64,000 nucleotides of DNA from Campylobacter concisus (GTDB lineage: Bacteria; Campylobacterota; Campylobacteria; Campylobacterales; Campylobacteraceae), in NCBI RefSeq assembly GCF_003048615.2, contig NZ_CP049263.1, positions 1,302,001-1,366,000 on the forward strand, read 5' to 3'. Below the pieces are notes generated by a model. It did no database searches. It saw only the letters and a program-made list of their open reading frames with translations, and was not told the DNA's origin. Positions within the stretch are counted from its first letter, which is position 1. The number at the start of each line of letters is the position of its first letter. A program made the position numbers and the translations under genes. This document shows, piece after piece, positions 17,805-26,800 of the stretch.

Positions 17805-19097
17805 TTAGTCTTCTAATCTCACAGCAATTGATCTTTTATGGGCTGTTAATCCTTCGGCTTCGGCTAGCTGCATGCATGGTTTGCCAAGATGCATGATGCC
17901 TTTTCTGCTAACCGAGATGATAGAGCTTCGCTTCATGAAATTTTCAACTCCAAGCGGTGAGTAAAATCTCGCACTTCCGCCAGTTGGCAAGGTGTGGTTT
18001 GGTCCAGCTAAATAATCGCCCATCGCTTCAGGCGTGAAGTGTCCAAAAAATATCGCTCCAGCGTGTTTTACCTCGTCCATATAGCTCAAAGCGTCATTTG
18101 TAGCGATCTCTAGGTGCTCCACAGCAAGCTCGTTCATCAGTTTAAAGCACTCCTGCAAATCTTTTGCGACGATGATAGCGGCTTTGTTTCTCATGCTAGC
18201 ACTAGCGATTGGTTCTCGTTTTAGAGTTTTTAGCTCGTCCTCTACGTGTCTTTGCACTGCTCTTGCAAAGGCCTCGACTGGCGTTATCAAAAAGGCACTC
18301 GCGATCTCGTCGTGCTCAGCTTGCGAGAGTAGATCGATCGCTATGTGGCGAGGGTCCGCGCTATCATCAGCTATCACGCCTATCTCGCTTGGGCCTGCGA
18401 TCATATCGATATTCACGTCGCCATAAACTAGCTTTTTAGCAGTCGCTACGTAGATGTTGCCAGGTCCTGTGATGACATCGACCTTTGGCACGGTTGCTGT
18501 GCCGTACGCCATCGCTGCGATCGCGCTTGCACCGCCTATTTTAAAGGCTGTTTTGATACCACATAGATGCATCGCAGCAAGAAGCAGAGGATTTACCTTG
18601 CCATTTGGTGCTGGGGTGCAGACAACGATCTCTTTTACGCCTGCAACGATTGCTGGGATAGCATTCATGAGAAGCGAGCTAGGGTATGCGGCCTTGCCAC
18701 CTGGGATATAAAGGCCAGCGCGATCAACTGGAGTGTATTTTGCGCCAAGCAAGATGTCGTGCTCGTCCTTATAGGTCCAGTCGCTTGGTTTTGTGCGCTC
18801 GTGATAGCTTTTTATCCTATCATAGGCTAAATTTAGAGCCACTCTTAGGGCGTTATCTAGCGAGTTATAGGCTGCTTCCATCTCTTTTACGTCGATTATT
18901 ATGTCGTTTTTGCTTGTGACATTAAATTTATCAAATTTGCTTATCTGTGCAAAAAGCGCGCTATCACCATCTTTTCTTATCTCGTCTATTATGCCTGCAA
19001 CCACTGGCATCACGGCACTCATGTCATTGTCACTTCGTCTAACAAGCTGCGAAAATTTACTCTCAAAGTCAGCGTCGCTGCTGTGTAAAAATTTCAT
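17805..19097 (-). CDS. hisD: Histidinol dehydrogenase
   Basis: A 430-residue Zn-dependent, NAD-dependent enzyme catalysing the last two steps of histidine synthesis (L-histidinol to L-histidine). Motifs include PGGKAAYPSSLLMNAIPA, IGGASAIAAMAYGT, VDVITGPGNIYVATAKK, IDMIAGPSEIGVIAD and the metal-binding QAEHDEIASA and the C-terminal HLGKPCMQLAEAEGL with AGPNHTLPTGG before it. Full length. Its start overlaps the stop of the upstream PLP-enzyme gene as ATGA, placing it at the end of the peb4-fba-MotAB-like-desulfhydrase run. No other his genes are near. Confidence 0.97.
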   Translation of the reverse strand: MKFLHSSDADFESKFSQLVRRSDNDMSAVMPVVAGIIDEIRKDGDSALFAQISKFDKFNVTSKNDIIIDVKEMEAAYNSLDNALRVALNLAYDRIKSYHERTKPSDWTYKDEHDILLGAKYTPVDRAGLYIPGGKAAYPSSLLMNAIPAIVAGVKEIVVCTPAPNGKVNPLLLAAMHLCGIKTAFKIGGASAIAAMAYGTATVPKVDVITGPGNIYVATAKKLVYGDVNIDMIAGPSEIGVIADDSADPRHIAIDLLSQAEHDEIASAFLITPVEAFARAVQRHVEDELKTLKREPIASASMRNKAAIIVAKDLQECFKLMNELAVEHLEIATNDALSYMDEVKHAGAIFFGHFTPEAMGDYLAGPNHTLPTGGSARFYSPLGVENFMKRSSIISVSRKGIMHLGKPCMQLAEAEGLTAHKRSIAVRLED

Positions 19098-19945
19098 TTA
19101 TGATCCTTTATTTTTAGTTTTCTCTCATATCTTTGCTTTTGTGTAATGTTACCTAAAATTCCGCCCTGGTGGATATATAAAATTTCACTCCCAAGCTTGT
19201 CTAAATTTGCAAAAAGCGTGATGAAACCGACTGGGTCGTAAATAAGCTCAAATTCTACGCCACTTTTGCACACTTCAAGCCAAATTTCATAAAGCTCTTT
19301 GTATAAATTTCCAAAATGATACTTCTTTGGCGGATTTAAAATTTGCACTTTGCTGTTTTTATCTAGCTCATAAATTTGCTTTTTTAGATAGTCGCTATCC
19401 CCTACGCAAGGAGCAGTAAAAACCCTAAGATCGGTGTGTTTTGCCAGGTAGCATGCGCTTGTACCTGTTCCTGAGGGCAAGAAGATATCAGGCTTTATGC
19501 CACTTTTTTTGCTCCACTCATTTATCTCGCGTGCCTGCGTGATAAAGCCAAGCTCAGCCTCACTCTGCGCCACACCCTCGTTTATAAAGAGCGCATTTTC
19601 GCTCTTTGCTAGCTCTTTAGCAAATTTCTCGCGCTCCTCTTTTACAAAAATTTCCATGCCATTTTCAAGTGCAAATTTGAAATTTCCAACTGGATCTTGC
19701 TCTAAATTTGAGCTTAGATGAGAGATGACGTAGTAAAATTTAAGCCCTTTTAGTTTAGCAAAAAGACTTAGGCTATACATGGCATTTGACTGGCTTGAGC
19801 CATGAGATACGATGGCTTTGATGCCGCTAAGATCGGCCTTTAGAAAATACTCTAGTTTTCTTGCTTTGTTGCCGTTAAACTCTCCTAGCAGATCGTCCCT
19901 TAAAAGCCAAAATTCTCGCCCTCTTAAGCGAATTTTATCAATCAC
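19094..19945 (-). CDS. PLP-dependent D-cysteine desulfhydrase/ACC deaminase-like protein
   Basis: A 283-residue fold-type II PLP enzyme. The likely PLP lysine lies in EFNGNKARKLEYFLKADL (about 23-40) and the following SHGSSQSNAMYSLSLFAK (about 48-65) matches the phosphate/carboxylate loop of D-cysteine desulfhydrases and 1-aminocyclopropane-1-carboxylate deaminases. The C-terminus contains YIHQGGILG. It is shorter than typical family members (about 330) so substrate is uncertain. It overlaps the MotB-like gene by 8 bp and hisD by 4 bp, indicating cotranscription. Confidence 0.8.
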   Translation of the reverse strand: MIDKIRLRGREFWLLRDDLLGEFNGNKARKLEYFLKADLSGIKAIVSHGSSQSNAMYSLSLFAKLKGLKFYYVISHLSSNLEQDPVGNFKFALENGMEIFVKEEREKFAKELAKSENALFINEGVAQSEAELGFITQAREINEWSKKSGIKPDIFLPSGTGTSACYLAKHTDLRVFTAPCVGDSDYLKKQIYELDKNSKVQILNPPKKYHFGNLYKELYEIWLEVCKSGVEFELIYDPVGFITLFANLDKLGSEILYIHQGGILGNITQKQRYERKLKIKDHK

Positions 19946-21029
19946 CCTTAAACTCCAAAAATTTCTCTATCTCGTTGATAGCCTCTTTGTTTGAGAGTGA
20001 AAATTTGATCTCGATGCGTCTTGAAGCGTCCTTGTCCTCGGCTCCGTCTTTAAAAACTAGCTCGTTGTAGCTTCGCCCACTTGCAACAAGCAGCTTTCTA
20101 AGGCGTGCATCGTCGCTAAATGAGTTTATAAACTCCATCACCGCATAGGCTCTTTTTTGCGAAAGCTCTAGGTTGTAAATGTAGCTTCCATCGCTATCTG
20201 TAAAGCCCTCTATGACGATCTGATCGATGTTTGAGGCGATCTCTTTATCATTTAAAAGCACGTCAAAATACTTACTAAGCGTGGCCTTTAGCTCCTCTTT
20301 GACTTCTTCTTTTAAGACCGCACTGCCCTTATCAAAAAGCACTGATGAGCTAAGCTTTAGCGCGCCTGAGTTTGGGTCGATCTCAATGCTAGATCCTAGC
20401 CTATCTTTTAGGGCGGAGATCACTTTTACCCTTATGCCAGTTAGGTTTTTGACCCTGTCACGAGTGACGTTTAGATCCCTTAAGAGCTCGTCATATCTAG
20501 CCTCTTTTTTGCTTACTTGCTCGAGCAAAAAGGCGATCTTGGCTAAATTTTTCTCGCTACTTGCATTTGCGTCGCTAAGCGCTCTATCTTTTGATGAAAT
20601 TTCATCATTTAGCACGATCATCTTTTGATTTAGATCAAAAATGCTAGCATTTAGCTCTTTTATGCTCGCATTTGCGTCCTTGTTTTCATCTATGAGCCGG
20701 GCTAGCTTTTCTTTTAGGGCGTCTATTTGGATGACGAAAATTTCATTTGATTTTTTTAAATTTATGTTTTCGTCGCTTATCTTTGAAAGCTCACTTTTTA
20801 GGGCGTCATTTAGCTCTTCGAGGGTGAAATTCTTACCCTGAGCGTCTTTTAAATTTGCTAGTGCTGCGATGATGGCTTGCTCTTTATTTTCAAGGGTGTT
20901 TTGAGTTAGGACGTATTTTACGACGACAGCGCCTATTAGTAGCATAAAAACAAAGAGCAGACCCGCCATCAAGTCCGCGTACGAAACCCAAAAGCTCGAT
21001 TGATCTTCGTTATTTTTGTTTATTTTCAT
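19938..21029 (-). CDS. MotB/OmpA-like stator protein (Cj0599-type)
   Basis: A 363-residue inner-membrane protein. One N-terminal transmembrane helix follows SSFWVSYADLMAGLLFVFML; the Asp in YADLM corresponds to the proton-carrying Asp of MotB/ZorB-type proteins. Residues about 55-185 are a long coiled coil, and the C-terminal third is an OmpA-type peptidoglycan-binding domain (IVIEGFTDSDGSYIYNLELS, then SQKRAYAVMEFI and KDASRRIEIKF). It partners with the TolQ/MotA-like gene immediately upstream (4-bp overlap). In C. jejuni the pair next to fba is Cj0598-Cj0599. Energy-coupled envelope role; precise function not known to me. Confidence 0.85.
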   Translation of the reverse strand: MKINKNNEDQSSFWVSYADLMAGLLFVFMLLIGAVVVKYVLTQNTLENKEQAIIAALANLKDAQGKNFTLEELNDALKSELSKISDENINLKKSNEIFVIQIDALKEKLARLIDENKDANASIKELNASIFDLNQKMIVLNDEISSKDRALSDANASSEKNLAKIAFLLEQVSKKEARYDELLRDLNVTRDRVKNLTGIRVKVISALKDRLGSSIEIDPNSGALKLSSSVLFDKGSAVLKEEVKEELKATLSKYFDVLLNDKEIASNIDQIVIEGFTDSDGSYIYNLELSQKRAYAVMEFINSFSDDARLRKLLVASGRSYNELVFKDGAEDKDASRRIEIKFSLSNKEAINEIEKFLEFKGD

Positions 21030-22339
21030 TGCACTAGATTTTCGATTTTTTCTATTACAGAATTTGCTTCTTTATCGATCTCGTCTATGTTCTTCTTAAG
21101 CTCAGCAATGAGGCTCTCGCGCTCTTTTTCACGCTCCAAGCTCCTGCCCTCTTGCTCATACGCTGCCTTAAATATCGTAGCACTCTCCACGAGCGAGGCT
21201 CTAAATGCCTTTAGTGCCTCGTTTTGCTCTTTCATCAAAGAGAGAGAAAATTCTTTTAAAATGGCGTCAAAACTCTTGATAGTCTGCTCAAATTTAAGCT
21301 GGCTCTCTTTTGTAGCGTTTAAATTTCTACTAAAAATTTCGCCAAGCTTTGCATGCTCGGTTAAAATTTTAACCTCCATATCTTTAAAGGCATTAGAAAA
21401 CGCGCCAACCGCCTTTAATATATCGGAGTGGATTTTTACAAATTCATCTTGTTTTAGTCCAGATTCATTTAGCATTTTTAAACTTGCGCTAAGTTCTGCC
21501 TTGCTTTGATTGATGATATTTTTCTCAACCTCGCAAAGCTCTTTTAGGCTGTTAAATTTCTCATTTGTCTGCTCGCTTAGCTCTTTTACAAATTTATCGT
21601 CAAGCACCATTTTAAAGGCGTCGTGGCTATCTTTAAAGTAGCCTACACTTGCTTTCATGAAATTTGCATTTAGCTCATTTTCCTGCCAGAAAAACTCACG
21701 GCTTAGCTCTTTTTGCTCGCTGTAAAATCTCTCAAATTTACTAATGCCGATCTTTTCAAAAAACATCCACCAAAGCGCCAAAAATATGCCGTATATCGAT
21801 ACATAAAACGCCGTAGCCACGCCATTTAGCAGTATAGCGATCTCTTTTTCAAGTCCGTTTGCGGTGCTTGAGCTAAAGCTTGGCATAGAGATAGCGATAC
21901 TGATAAATGTGCCCAAAATTCCAAGCATAGGAAAGACTGCTTGACCGATGTTTGCTAGGTTGTCATTTCTAAAATTTCTTGTATAGCTCTCGAAAAAATC
22001 TTCAAATTTAGCGTTTGCCTTTTTGACGCCTGAAATTTCAAAGAGATGAGCGATGATAAATTCTTTTAGCCTTATCTTGTAATCTTTGGCATTTGCTAAA
22101 AAATTTGAGTAAGCTACCAAGGCGCTGTGGCGTGAAAATATAAACGCCACAAAGAGTATAACGCCCATCATCACGATGGTGTGAAGCTTCATCTGAAAAT
22201 TTATAACGCCAAGATACGCTAGTATCGCCAAGATATAGATAGCTAAAGGGATAAAGATAACTTTAAAAAAGACAAAGAAAGAGTGAGCTTGGCGCTCTTT
22301 TGGCACGCTTAGCTCACTAAAATCATTTTGATTTTGCAT
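21026..22339 (-). CDS. MotA/TolQ/ExbB-family proton channel with long coiled-coil tail (Cj0598-type)
   Basis: A 437-residue membrane protein. The first about 200 residues hold hydrophobic helices, including FPMLGILGTFISIAISMPSF and LNGVATAFYVSIYGIFLAL, the two conserved MotA/TolQ channel helices. The remaining about 220 residues are a cytoplasmic, heavily charged coiled coil, unlike short TolQ/ExbB. It begins 4 bp after fba ends and overlaps its MotB-like partner by 4 bp. The stator-plus-long-tail architecture resembles ZorA of Zorya systems, but the conserved housekeeping neighbourhood argues for a core envelope role. Confidence 0.82.
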   Translation of the reverse strand: MQNQNDFSELSVPKERQAHSFFVFFKVIFIPLAIYILAILAYLGVINFQMKLHTIVMMGVILFVAFIFSRHSALVAYSNFLANAKDYKIRLKEFIIAHLFEISGVKKANAKFEDFFESYTRNFRNDNLANIGQAVFPMLGILGTFISIAISMPSFSSSTANGLEKEIAILLNGVATAFYVSIYGIFLALWWMFFEKIGISKFERFYSEQKELSREFFWQENELNANFMKASVGYFKDSHDAFKMVLDDKFVKELSEQTNEKFNSLKELCEVEKNIINQSKAELSASLKMLNESGLKQDEFVKIHSDILKAVGAFSNAFKDMEVKILTEHAKLGEIFSRNLNATKESQLKFEQTIKSFDAILKEFSLSLMKEQNEALKAFRASLVESATIFKAAYEQEGRSLEREKERESLIAELKKNIDEIDKEANSVIEKIENLVQ

Positions 22340-22343
22340 AGGA

Positions 22344-23408
22344 TTAGTTCCTATTTAGGCAGTTTAAGTCGCTAAAAGCAGTCTGAAGACGCTTAACCAT
22401 GCTCTCCTCGCCACTTCTTAGCCATTTCCTTGGGTCGTAGTATTTTTTATTTGGCTTATCTTCGCCCTCTGGGTTGCCGATCTGACCTTGCAAGTATGCT
22501 CTATTTTTGGCCTCATACTCACGCACGCCGTCCCAGAAAGCCCACTGAGTATCGGTGTCAATGTTCATCTTGATAACGCCGTAGCTTACAGCATTTTTGA
22601 TATCTTTTAGCTCACTGCCGCTACCACCATGAAATACAAAATTTACTGGCTTGTCGCTTTTTGTGTTAAATTTCTTAGCGACATAGGCCTGTGAGTTTTT
22701 AAGAATTTCTGGTCTTAGCACGACATTGCCCGGTTTATAAACGCCATGAACGTTGCCAAAACTAGCCGCGATGCTAAATTTATCGCTTATCTTGCTTAGT
22801 CTTTCATAAGCAAGCGCGACGTCCTCTGGCTGGGTGTAAAGAAGTGCATTATCAACGCTTGTGTTATCTACGCCATCTTCTTCGCCACCAGTGACGCCTA
22901 GCTCGATCTCTAGGCTGATGCCAAGCTCGCTAAGCTCTTTTAGATACTTCTCGCACGTGCTTAAATTTTCGTTGATATTCTCTTCACTAAGATCAAGCAT
23001 GTGAGAGCTAAAAAGTGGCACGCCGTGAGTTTTTTTATACTCATGACTTGCTTTTACTAGCTCATCTATCCAAGGCAAAAGCTTTCTAGCGGCGTGGTCA
23101 GTGTGTAAAATGACTGGCACACCGTAAGCCTTGGCGAGCAGATGAACATGTTTTGCGCCAGCGATCGCACCAAGAACGGCTGCATTTTCGCAGGCTTTAC
23201 CAGCGTAAAAACCTGCACCGCCATTACTAAACTGAACGATAACAGGCGAGTTAGCAACCTTTGCCGCTTCTAAAACAGCATTTACTGAGTCGCTGCCTAC
23301 GACATTTACAGCAGGTATTGCAAAACCTTGCTCTTTGGCATAAGCATAAAGTTTTGTTACATCATCTCCGCTTAAAACACCAGGTTTTACGATATCTAAA
23401 ACGCCCAT
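22344..23408 (-). CDS. fba: Class II fructose-bisphosphate aldolase
   Basis: A 354-residue zinc-dependent aldolase that interconverts fructose 1,6-bisphosphate with dihydroxyacetone phosphate and glyceraldehyde 3-phosphate; in Campylobacter it mainly serves gluconeogenesis. Motifs: GVPVILHTDHAARKLLPW (zinc His and catalytic Asp), LEIELGVTGGEEDGVDN, FGNVHGVYKPGNV and NFVFHGGSGS. ATG 23408 is preferred because the longer in-frame ATG at 23420 begins with GAGGAT, i.e. it contains the GGAGGA ribosome binding site of the shorter start. It follows peb4 by 15 bp, and the MotA-like gene comes next. Confidence 0.96.
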   Translation of the reverse strand: MGVLDIVKPGVLSGDDVTKLYAYAKEQGFAIPAVNVVGSDSVNAVLEAAKVANSPVIVQFSNGGAGFYAGKACENAAVLGAIAGAKHVHLLAKAYGVPVILHTDHAARKLLPWIDELVKASHEYKKTHGVPLFSSHMLDLSEENINENLSTCEKYLKELSELGISLEIELGVTGGEEDGVDNTSVDNALLYTQPEDVALAYERLSKISDKFSIAASFGNVHGVYKPGNVVLRPEILKNSQAYVAKKFNTKSDKPVNFVFHGGSGSELKDIKNAVSYGVIKMNIDTDTQWAFWDGVREYEAKNRAYLQGQIGNPEGEDKPNKKYYDPRKWLRSGEESMVKRLQTAFSDLNCLNRN

Positions 23409-23423
23409 TTTATCCTCCAAATT

Positions 23424-24242
23424 TTATTTGTATTCTATCTTTGCTTTTTGGCGTAGAGCTTCACTTTTTTGTCTAACAGCAGCTTGGAATTTCTCCATTT
23501 TTACAGCTTGCTCGATCTCTGGTTTTGCTTGTTCAAAGCTTACAGTGCCAGCAGCTTTGCCATCTTCTTTTAAGATAACATGGTAGCCAAACTGAGTTTT
23601 AACTGGCTTAGTTGAAACTGTGCCATTAGCCATTGAAAATGCTGCGTCTGCAAAAGGTTTTACCATTTGGCTTTGACCAAACCAGCCAAGCTCGCCACCG
23701 TGTGCTGCTGAGCCTTTGTCGATTGATTTTTGGCTTGCTAGCTCTGCAAATTTCTTAGTTAGCGCCTCACCTTTTAAATTTTTAAGTTGAGCGATGATGT
23801 CGTTTGCTGTTTTTTCATCTTCAACTAAGATATGTCTTGCTCTTGCTTGAGCTGGTTGGTTCATGCTAGCTTTGTTTTTGTTATAAAAATCTCTTAAATC
23901 GCTATCGCTTACTTTTATGCCGTCAAATAATTTTCTCATATAAAGCTCAACTGCGATGCCTTCTTGTGCAGCTTTTACAGCCTTGATGTAATCAACATCT
24001 TTTTCAATGCCTGTCGCTTTTGCGTCTTTTAAAAGAAGTTTTCTGTTGATTAGATCGTCGATTATACGTTTTTTCTCATTTGGTTGAAGCTTGCTAGCGT
24101 CAAAACCTGGCATAGCTGCTGATAAAAGCGCTGAAATATCGCTATCGTTTATAGCATCGCCATCAACTGTTGCAACTACTGCTGCGTTTAGAGTGACAGC
24201 TGCAGCTAAACTTAAAACTGCTGGAAACAAAAATTTTTTCAT
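23424..24242 (-). CDS. peb4: Periplasmic SurA-like peptidyl-prolyl isomerase/chaperone Peb4 (Cbf2)
   Basis: A 272-residue protein with a cleavable signal peptide ([18 protein letters not shown]) and an N-terminal chaperone region ([20 protein letters not shown]), then a parvulin domain from about residue 130 ([51 protein letters not shown]). In C. jejuni Peb4/Cj0596 assists outer-membrane protein folding and affects adhesion and biofilms. It heads the fba operon and diverges from nth across 94 bp, with a TATAAT at 24277-24282. Confidence 0.93.
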   Translation of the reverse strand: MKKFLFPAVLSLAAAVTLNAAVVATVDGDAINDSDISALLSAAMPGFDASKLQPNEKKRIIDDLINRKLLLKDAKATGIEKDVDYIKAVKAAQEGIAVELYMRKLFDGIKVSDSDLRDFYNKNKASMNQPAQARARHILVEDEKTANDIIAQLKNLKGEALTKKFAELASQKSIDKGSAAHGGELGWFGQSQMVKPFADAAFSMANGTVSTKPVKTQFGYHVILKEDGKAAGTVSFEQAKPEIEQAVKMEKFQAAVRQKSEALRQKAKIEYK

Positions 24243-24276
24243 ATAAATCCTTTAAAAAATTGATTTTATGGGCAGG

Positions 24277-24282
24277 ATTATA
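24277..24282 (-). promoter_or_regulatory. Extended -10 promoter for peb4-fba operon
   Basis: On the minus strand TGATATAAT, an extended -10 (TGN-TATAAT) 35 bp upstream of the peb4 ATG. Confidence 0.65.
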
Positions 24283-24336
24283 TCAAATAATGCGGTAACT
24301 TTTCGTTTAACTTGCAATTTTAGGTAAAATAGCCAA

Positions 24337-24969
24337 ATGAGAACAAAAAAAGATATTTTAGAGATAAAAAAAAGGCTTTTAGAAGAGTTTAAAGACGCCA
24401 AAAGCGAGCTTCAGTTTAGAAATTTATATGAACTTCTTGTCTGCGTCATGCTCTCAGCTCAGTGCACAGACAAAAGGGTAAATTTGATCACCCCTGCCCT
24501 ATTTGAGGCGTATAAAGATGTTTTTGAGCTAGCAAGTGCAAATTTAGCCAGCCTAAAACTCATGATAAACTCATGCAGCTTTTTTAACAATAAGGCCCTG
24601 AATTTGATCAAGATGGCAAACAGCGTGGTTGAGCTTTATAACGGAGAAATCCCACTTGATGAAGAGAAGCTAAAAGCCCTTGCTGGAGTTGGGCAAAAGA
24701 CCGCTCACGTCGTGCTTTTAGAGGCGACAAACGCAAACGTAATGGCCGTTGATACGCATGTCTTTAGAGTATCACATAGACTTGGCTTAAGCGAGGCAAA
24801 GACACCAGAAGCAACAGAAGAGGATCTAACTCTTGCCTTTAAAACTGATCTTGGCAAGCTTCATCAAGCGATGGTTCTTTTTGGACGCTACACCTGCAAG
24901 GCTAAAAAGCCGCTTTGTTTTGAGTGCATATTAAGCGATCTTTGCAAGAGCAAAGATAAGGCTATTTAA
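24337..24969 (+). CDS. nth: Endonuclease III (DNA glycosylase/AP lyase)
   Basis: A 210-residue base-excision repair enzyme that removes oxidised pyrimidines. The helix-hairpin-helix is LAGVGQKTAHVVLLEA (catalytic Lys in GQKTAH) followed by the catalytic Asp in AVDTHVFRVSHRL. The C-terminal [4Fe-4S] cluster ligands are present: C-x6-C-x2-C-x5-C in TCKAKKPLCFECILSDLC. Its TAA stop overlaps the stop codon of the convergent dsbD (shared TTA/TAA bases at 24966-24969), leaving no room for a separate terminator. Confidence 0.96.
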   Translation: MRTKKDILEIKKRLLEEFKDAKSELQFRNLYELLVCVMLSAQCTDKRVNLITPALFEAYKDVFELASANLASLKLMINSCSFFNNKALNLIKMANSVVELYNGEIPLDEEKLKALAGVGQKTAHVVLLEATNANVMAVDTHVFRVSHRLGLSEAKTPEATEEDLTLAFKTDLGKLHQAMVLFGRYTCKAKKPLCFECILSDLCKSKDKAI

Positions 24970-26693
24970 ATTTTCTCAAGCTTTGCTATGAAATTTTTAG
25001 CATTTATAAAGCCGATCGTTCTAAGTGCTTTTTGCTCTTCGCCGTCTTTAAAAAGTAGAAGTGCAGGCGGATCGATGAGCCCAAAATTTCTTAACATCTC
25101 ATCGTTTTGCGTCCCACCGCTTGTCACGTCGATGCGAATAAGCGTAAAATTTGCCAAAGCATTTTTCACGCCAGCATCCTTAAAAGTGATGTGCTCTATC
25201 TCTTTGCAGCTCGCGCACCAGTCGGCATAAAAATCCACTAGCACTGGCTTGCTTGAGCTTTTTATCATCTCATTTAGCTCGTTTAAATTTCTAGCTTGTT
25301 TGAAATTTAGCTCGCTCTCGTTTTTGGCTAAATTTAGTCCAGAAAGCGGCGAAAACGCGTCTTTTGAGCCCAAAAATGCGCCGATTATCAGCATGAGCGA
25401 GTAGATAAAAACTAGCATGCAAAGCGCTTTTTTAAATTTAGCCCAGCCGCTATTTGCTGCCTCAAAAGCGCCAAGATAAATGGCCGCAAAAACGCCTATG
25501 ACGCCATAACCTAGTAGCTCAAAAAACGCTCCAAGCACGCGTGCTAGTATCCAAACTGCCATTATGAGCATCAAAAAGCCAAAGAGTTTTTTAACTTCAT
25601 CCATCCAGCCACCAGGTCTTGGCAAGAGTTTGCCAGAGCTTAGCCCTATCACAAGAAGCGGCGCGCCCATGCCTAGCCCCATGACAAAGAGCATTATGCC
25701 CCCATAAATGGCGTCTCCACTTTGCGCGATGTATAGAAGTGCGCCTGCTAGCGGTGCTGCCACGCAAGGTGAGACGATGAGCGCTGAGGCAAAGCCCATG
25801 ATGAAAACGCCAACAAGGCCTGAGCTGTTTTGTGACTTTTTGCTGATTAGGTTTTCAAATTTTGAGGGCAGTTTGATGTCGTAAAAGCCAAACATACTAA
25901 AGCTTAAGATGACAAAAATGGCTGCAAATGCGCCAAGCACGTAGATGTTTTGGAGTGCCCCTGCAATGCCAAAACCAAGCAGGCTTGCCCCAACGCCAGC
26001 TAGTGCGTAGGCTAGGCTCATTGCAACGACATAAACTAGCGAGAGCAAGAAGCCTTTTTTGGCATTTAGGCTGCCACCCTTTGAGACGATGATGCTTGAT
26101 AAGATCGGTATCATCGGAAATACGCAAGGTGTGAGCGAGAGTAAGAGACCGTAGCCAAAAAATGTCGCAAGCGAGATAAAAAAGTTTTTGCTGCTTAGCT
26201 CATTTGCGATGCTTTGATCTTCTGAAAGCTCTGTAAATTCAGGATTTGTTTCGTCTTTTTGCTCTTTTTCAAAGGCTATGATGCTAAATTTGCCAAATTT
26301 CTCAAAGATGTCGTAAATTTTAGTTTGCGGGCGGTAACAGATGCCATTTTTAGCACAACCTTGATAGTTTAAATTTAGCCTAGCATTGCCATTTTTAAGA
26401 TGCTCTTTTATTAAATTTAATGGGATAAACAGCGAAAAATCTTTTGGATAAATTTCGTATTCGCCGGTGTTTTCGCTCTTTGGCATATTTAAGAGGCTGT
26501 TTATCTTCTCTTCGCCAAGTTTAACCTCAAAGCTATCTTTGTAAAGGTAGATATTTTCGCCAAATTTAAACTTGATCTCAACACCTTGTTCATCGATACT
26601 TGGGCTTAAAACAAACGCCTTACTAACGTCTAAAACCTCGGCAAAAAGCGAGCCTGCAAACAAAATGAGAGAGAAAATAAATTTAAAAAACAT
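24966..26693 (-). CDS. dsbD: Thiol:disulfide interchange protein DsbD
   Basis: A 575-residue inner-membrane reductase that passes electrons from cytoplasmic thioredoxin to periplasmic thiols. It has a signal peptide, an N-terminal periplasmic domain with the redox pair in NYQGCAKNGICYRPQ (about 108-122), a central eight-helix membrane domain with LTPCVFPMIPIL and VSPCVAAPLAGA (membrane redox cysteines), and a C-terminal thioredoxin domain (VDFYADWCASCKEIE). All three cysteine pairs are intact, so the electron relay should be complete. It converges on nth and diverges from ppk2. Confidence 0.95.
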   Translation of the reverse strand: MFFKFIFSLILFAGSLFAEVLDVSKAFVLSPSIDEQGVEIKFKFGENIYLYKDSFEVKLGEEKINSLLNMPKSENTGEYEIYPKDFSLFIPLNLIKEHLKNGNARLNLNYQGCAKNGICYRPQTKIYDIFEKFGKFSIIAFEKEQKDETNPEFTELSEDQSIANELSSKNFFISLATFFGYGLLLSLTPCVFPMIPILSSIIVSKGGSLNAKKGFLLSLVYVVAMSLAYALAGVGASLLGFGIAGALQNIYVLGAFAAIFVILSFSMFGFYDIKLPSKFENLISKKSQNSSGLVGVFIMGFASALIVSPCVAAPLAGALLYIAQSGDAIYGGIMLFVMGLGMGAPLLVIGLSSGKLLPRPGGWMDEVKKLFGFLMLIMAVWILARVLGAFFELLGYGVIGVFAAIYLGAFEAANSGWAKFKKALCMLVFIYSLMLIIGAFLGSKDAFSPLSGLNLAKNESELNFKQARNLNELNEMIKSSSKPVLVDFYADWCASCKEIEHITFKDAGVKNALANFTLIRIDVTSGGTQNDEMLRNFGLIDPPALLLFKDGEEQKALRTIGFINAKNFIAKLEKI

Positions 26694-26800
26694 GCTAATC
26701 CTTGCTAAATCAAAAGAGATGATTTTAGTCTAAATTCTTAAATTTATTCTATTTTATAGTAAAATCGTGAAAAAGCGTGAAATTTTTAAAAGGAGCGATG

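Noticed and set aside
20227-20628. Antisense ORF inside the MotB-like gene
   Set aside because: Long Ser/Phe/Leu-rich shadow frame; no RBS, no family pattern, typical of the opposite strand of a Lys/Glu-rich coiled-coil gene.
19938-22339. Zorya phage-defence system
   Set aside because: Only ZorA/B-like stator proteins are present; no ZorC, ZorD or ZorE, and the neighbours fba, peb4 and hisD are core genes as in C. jejuni.
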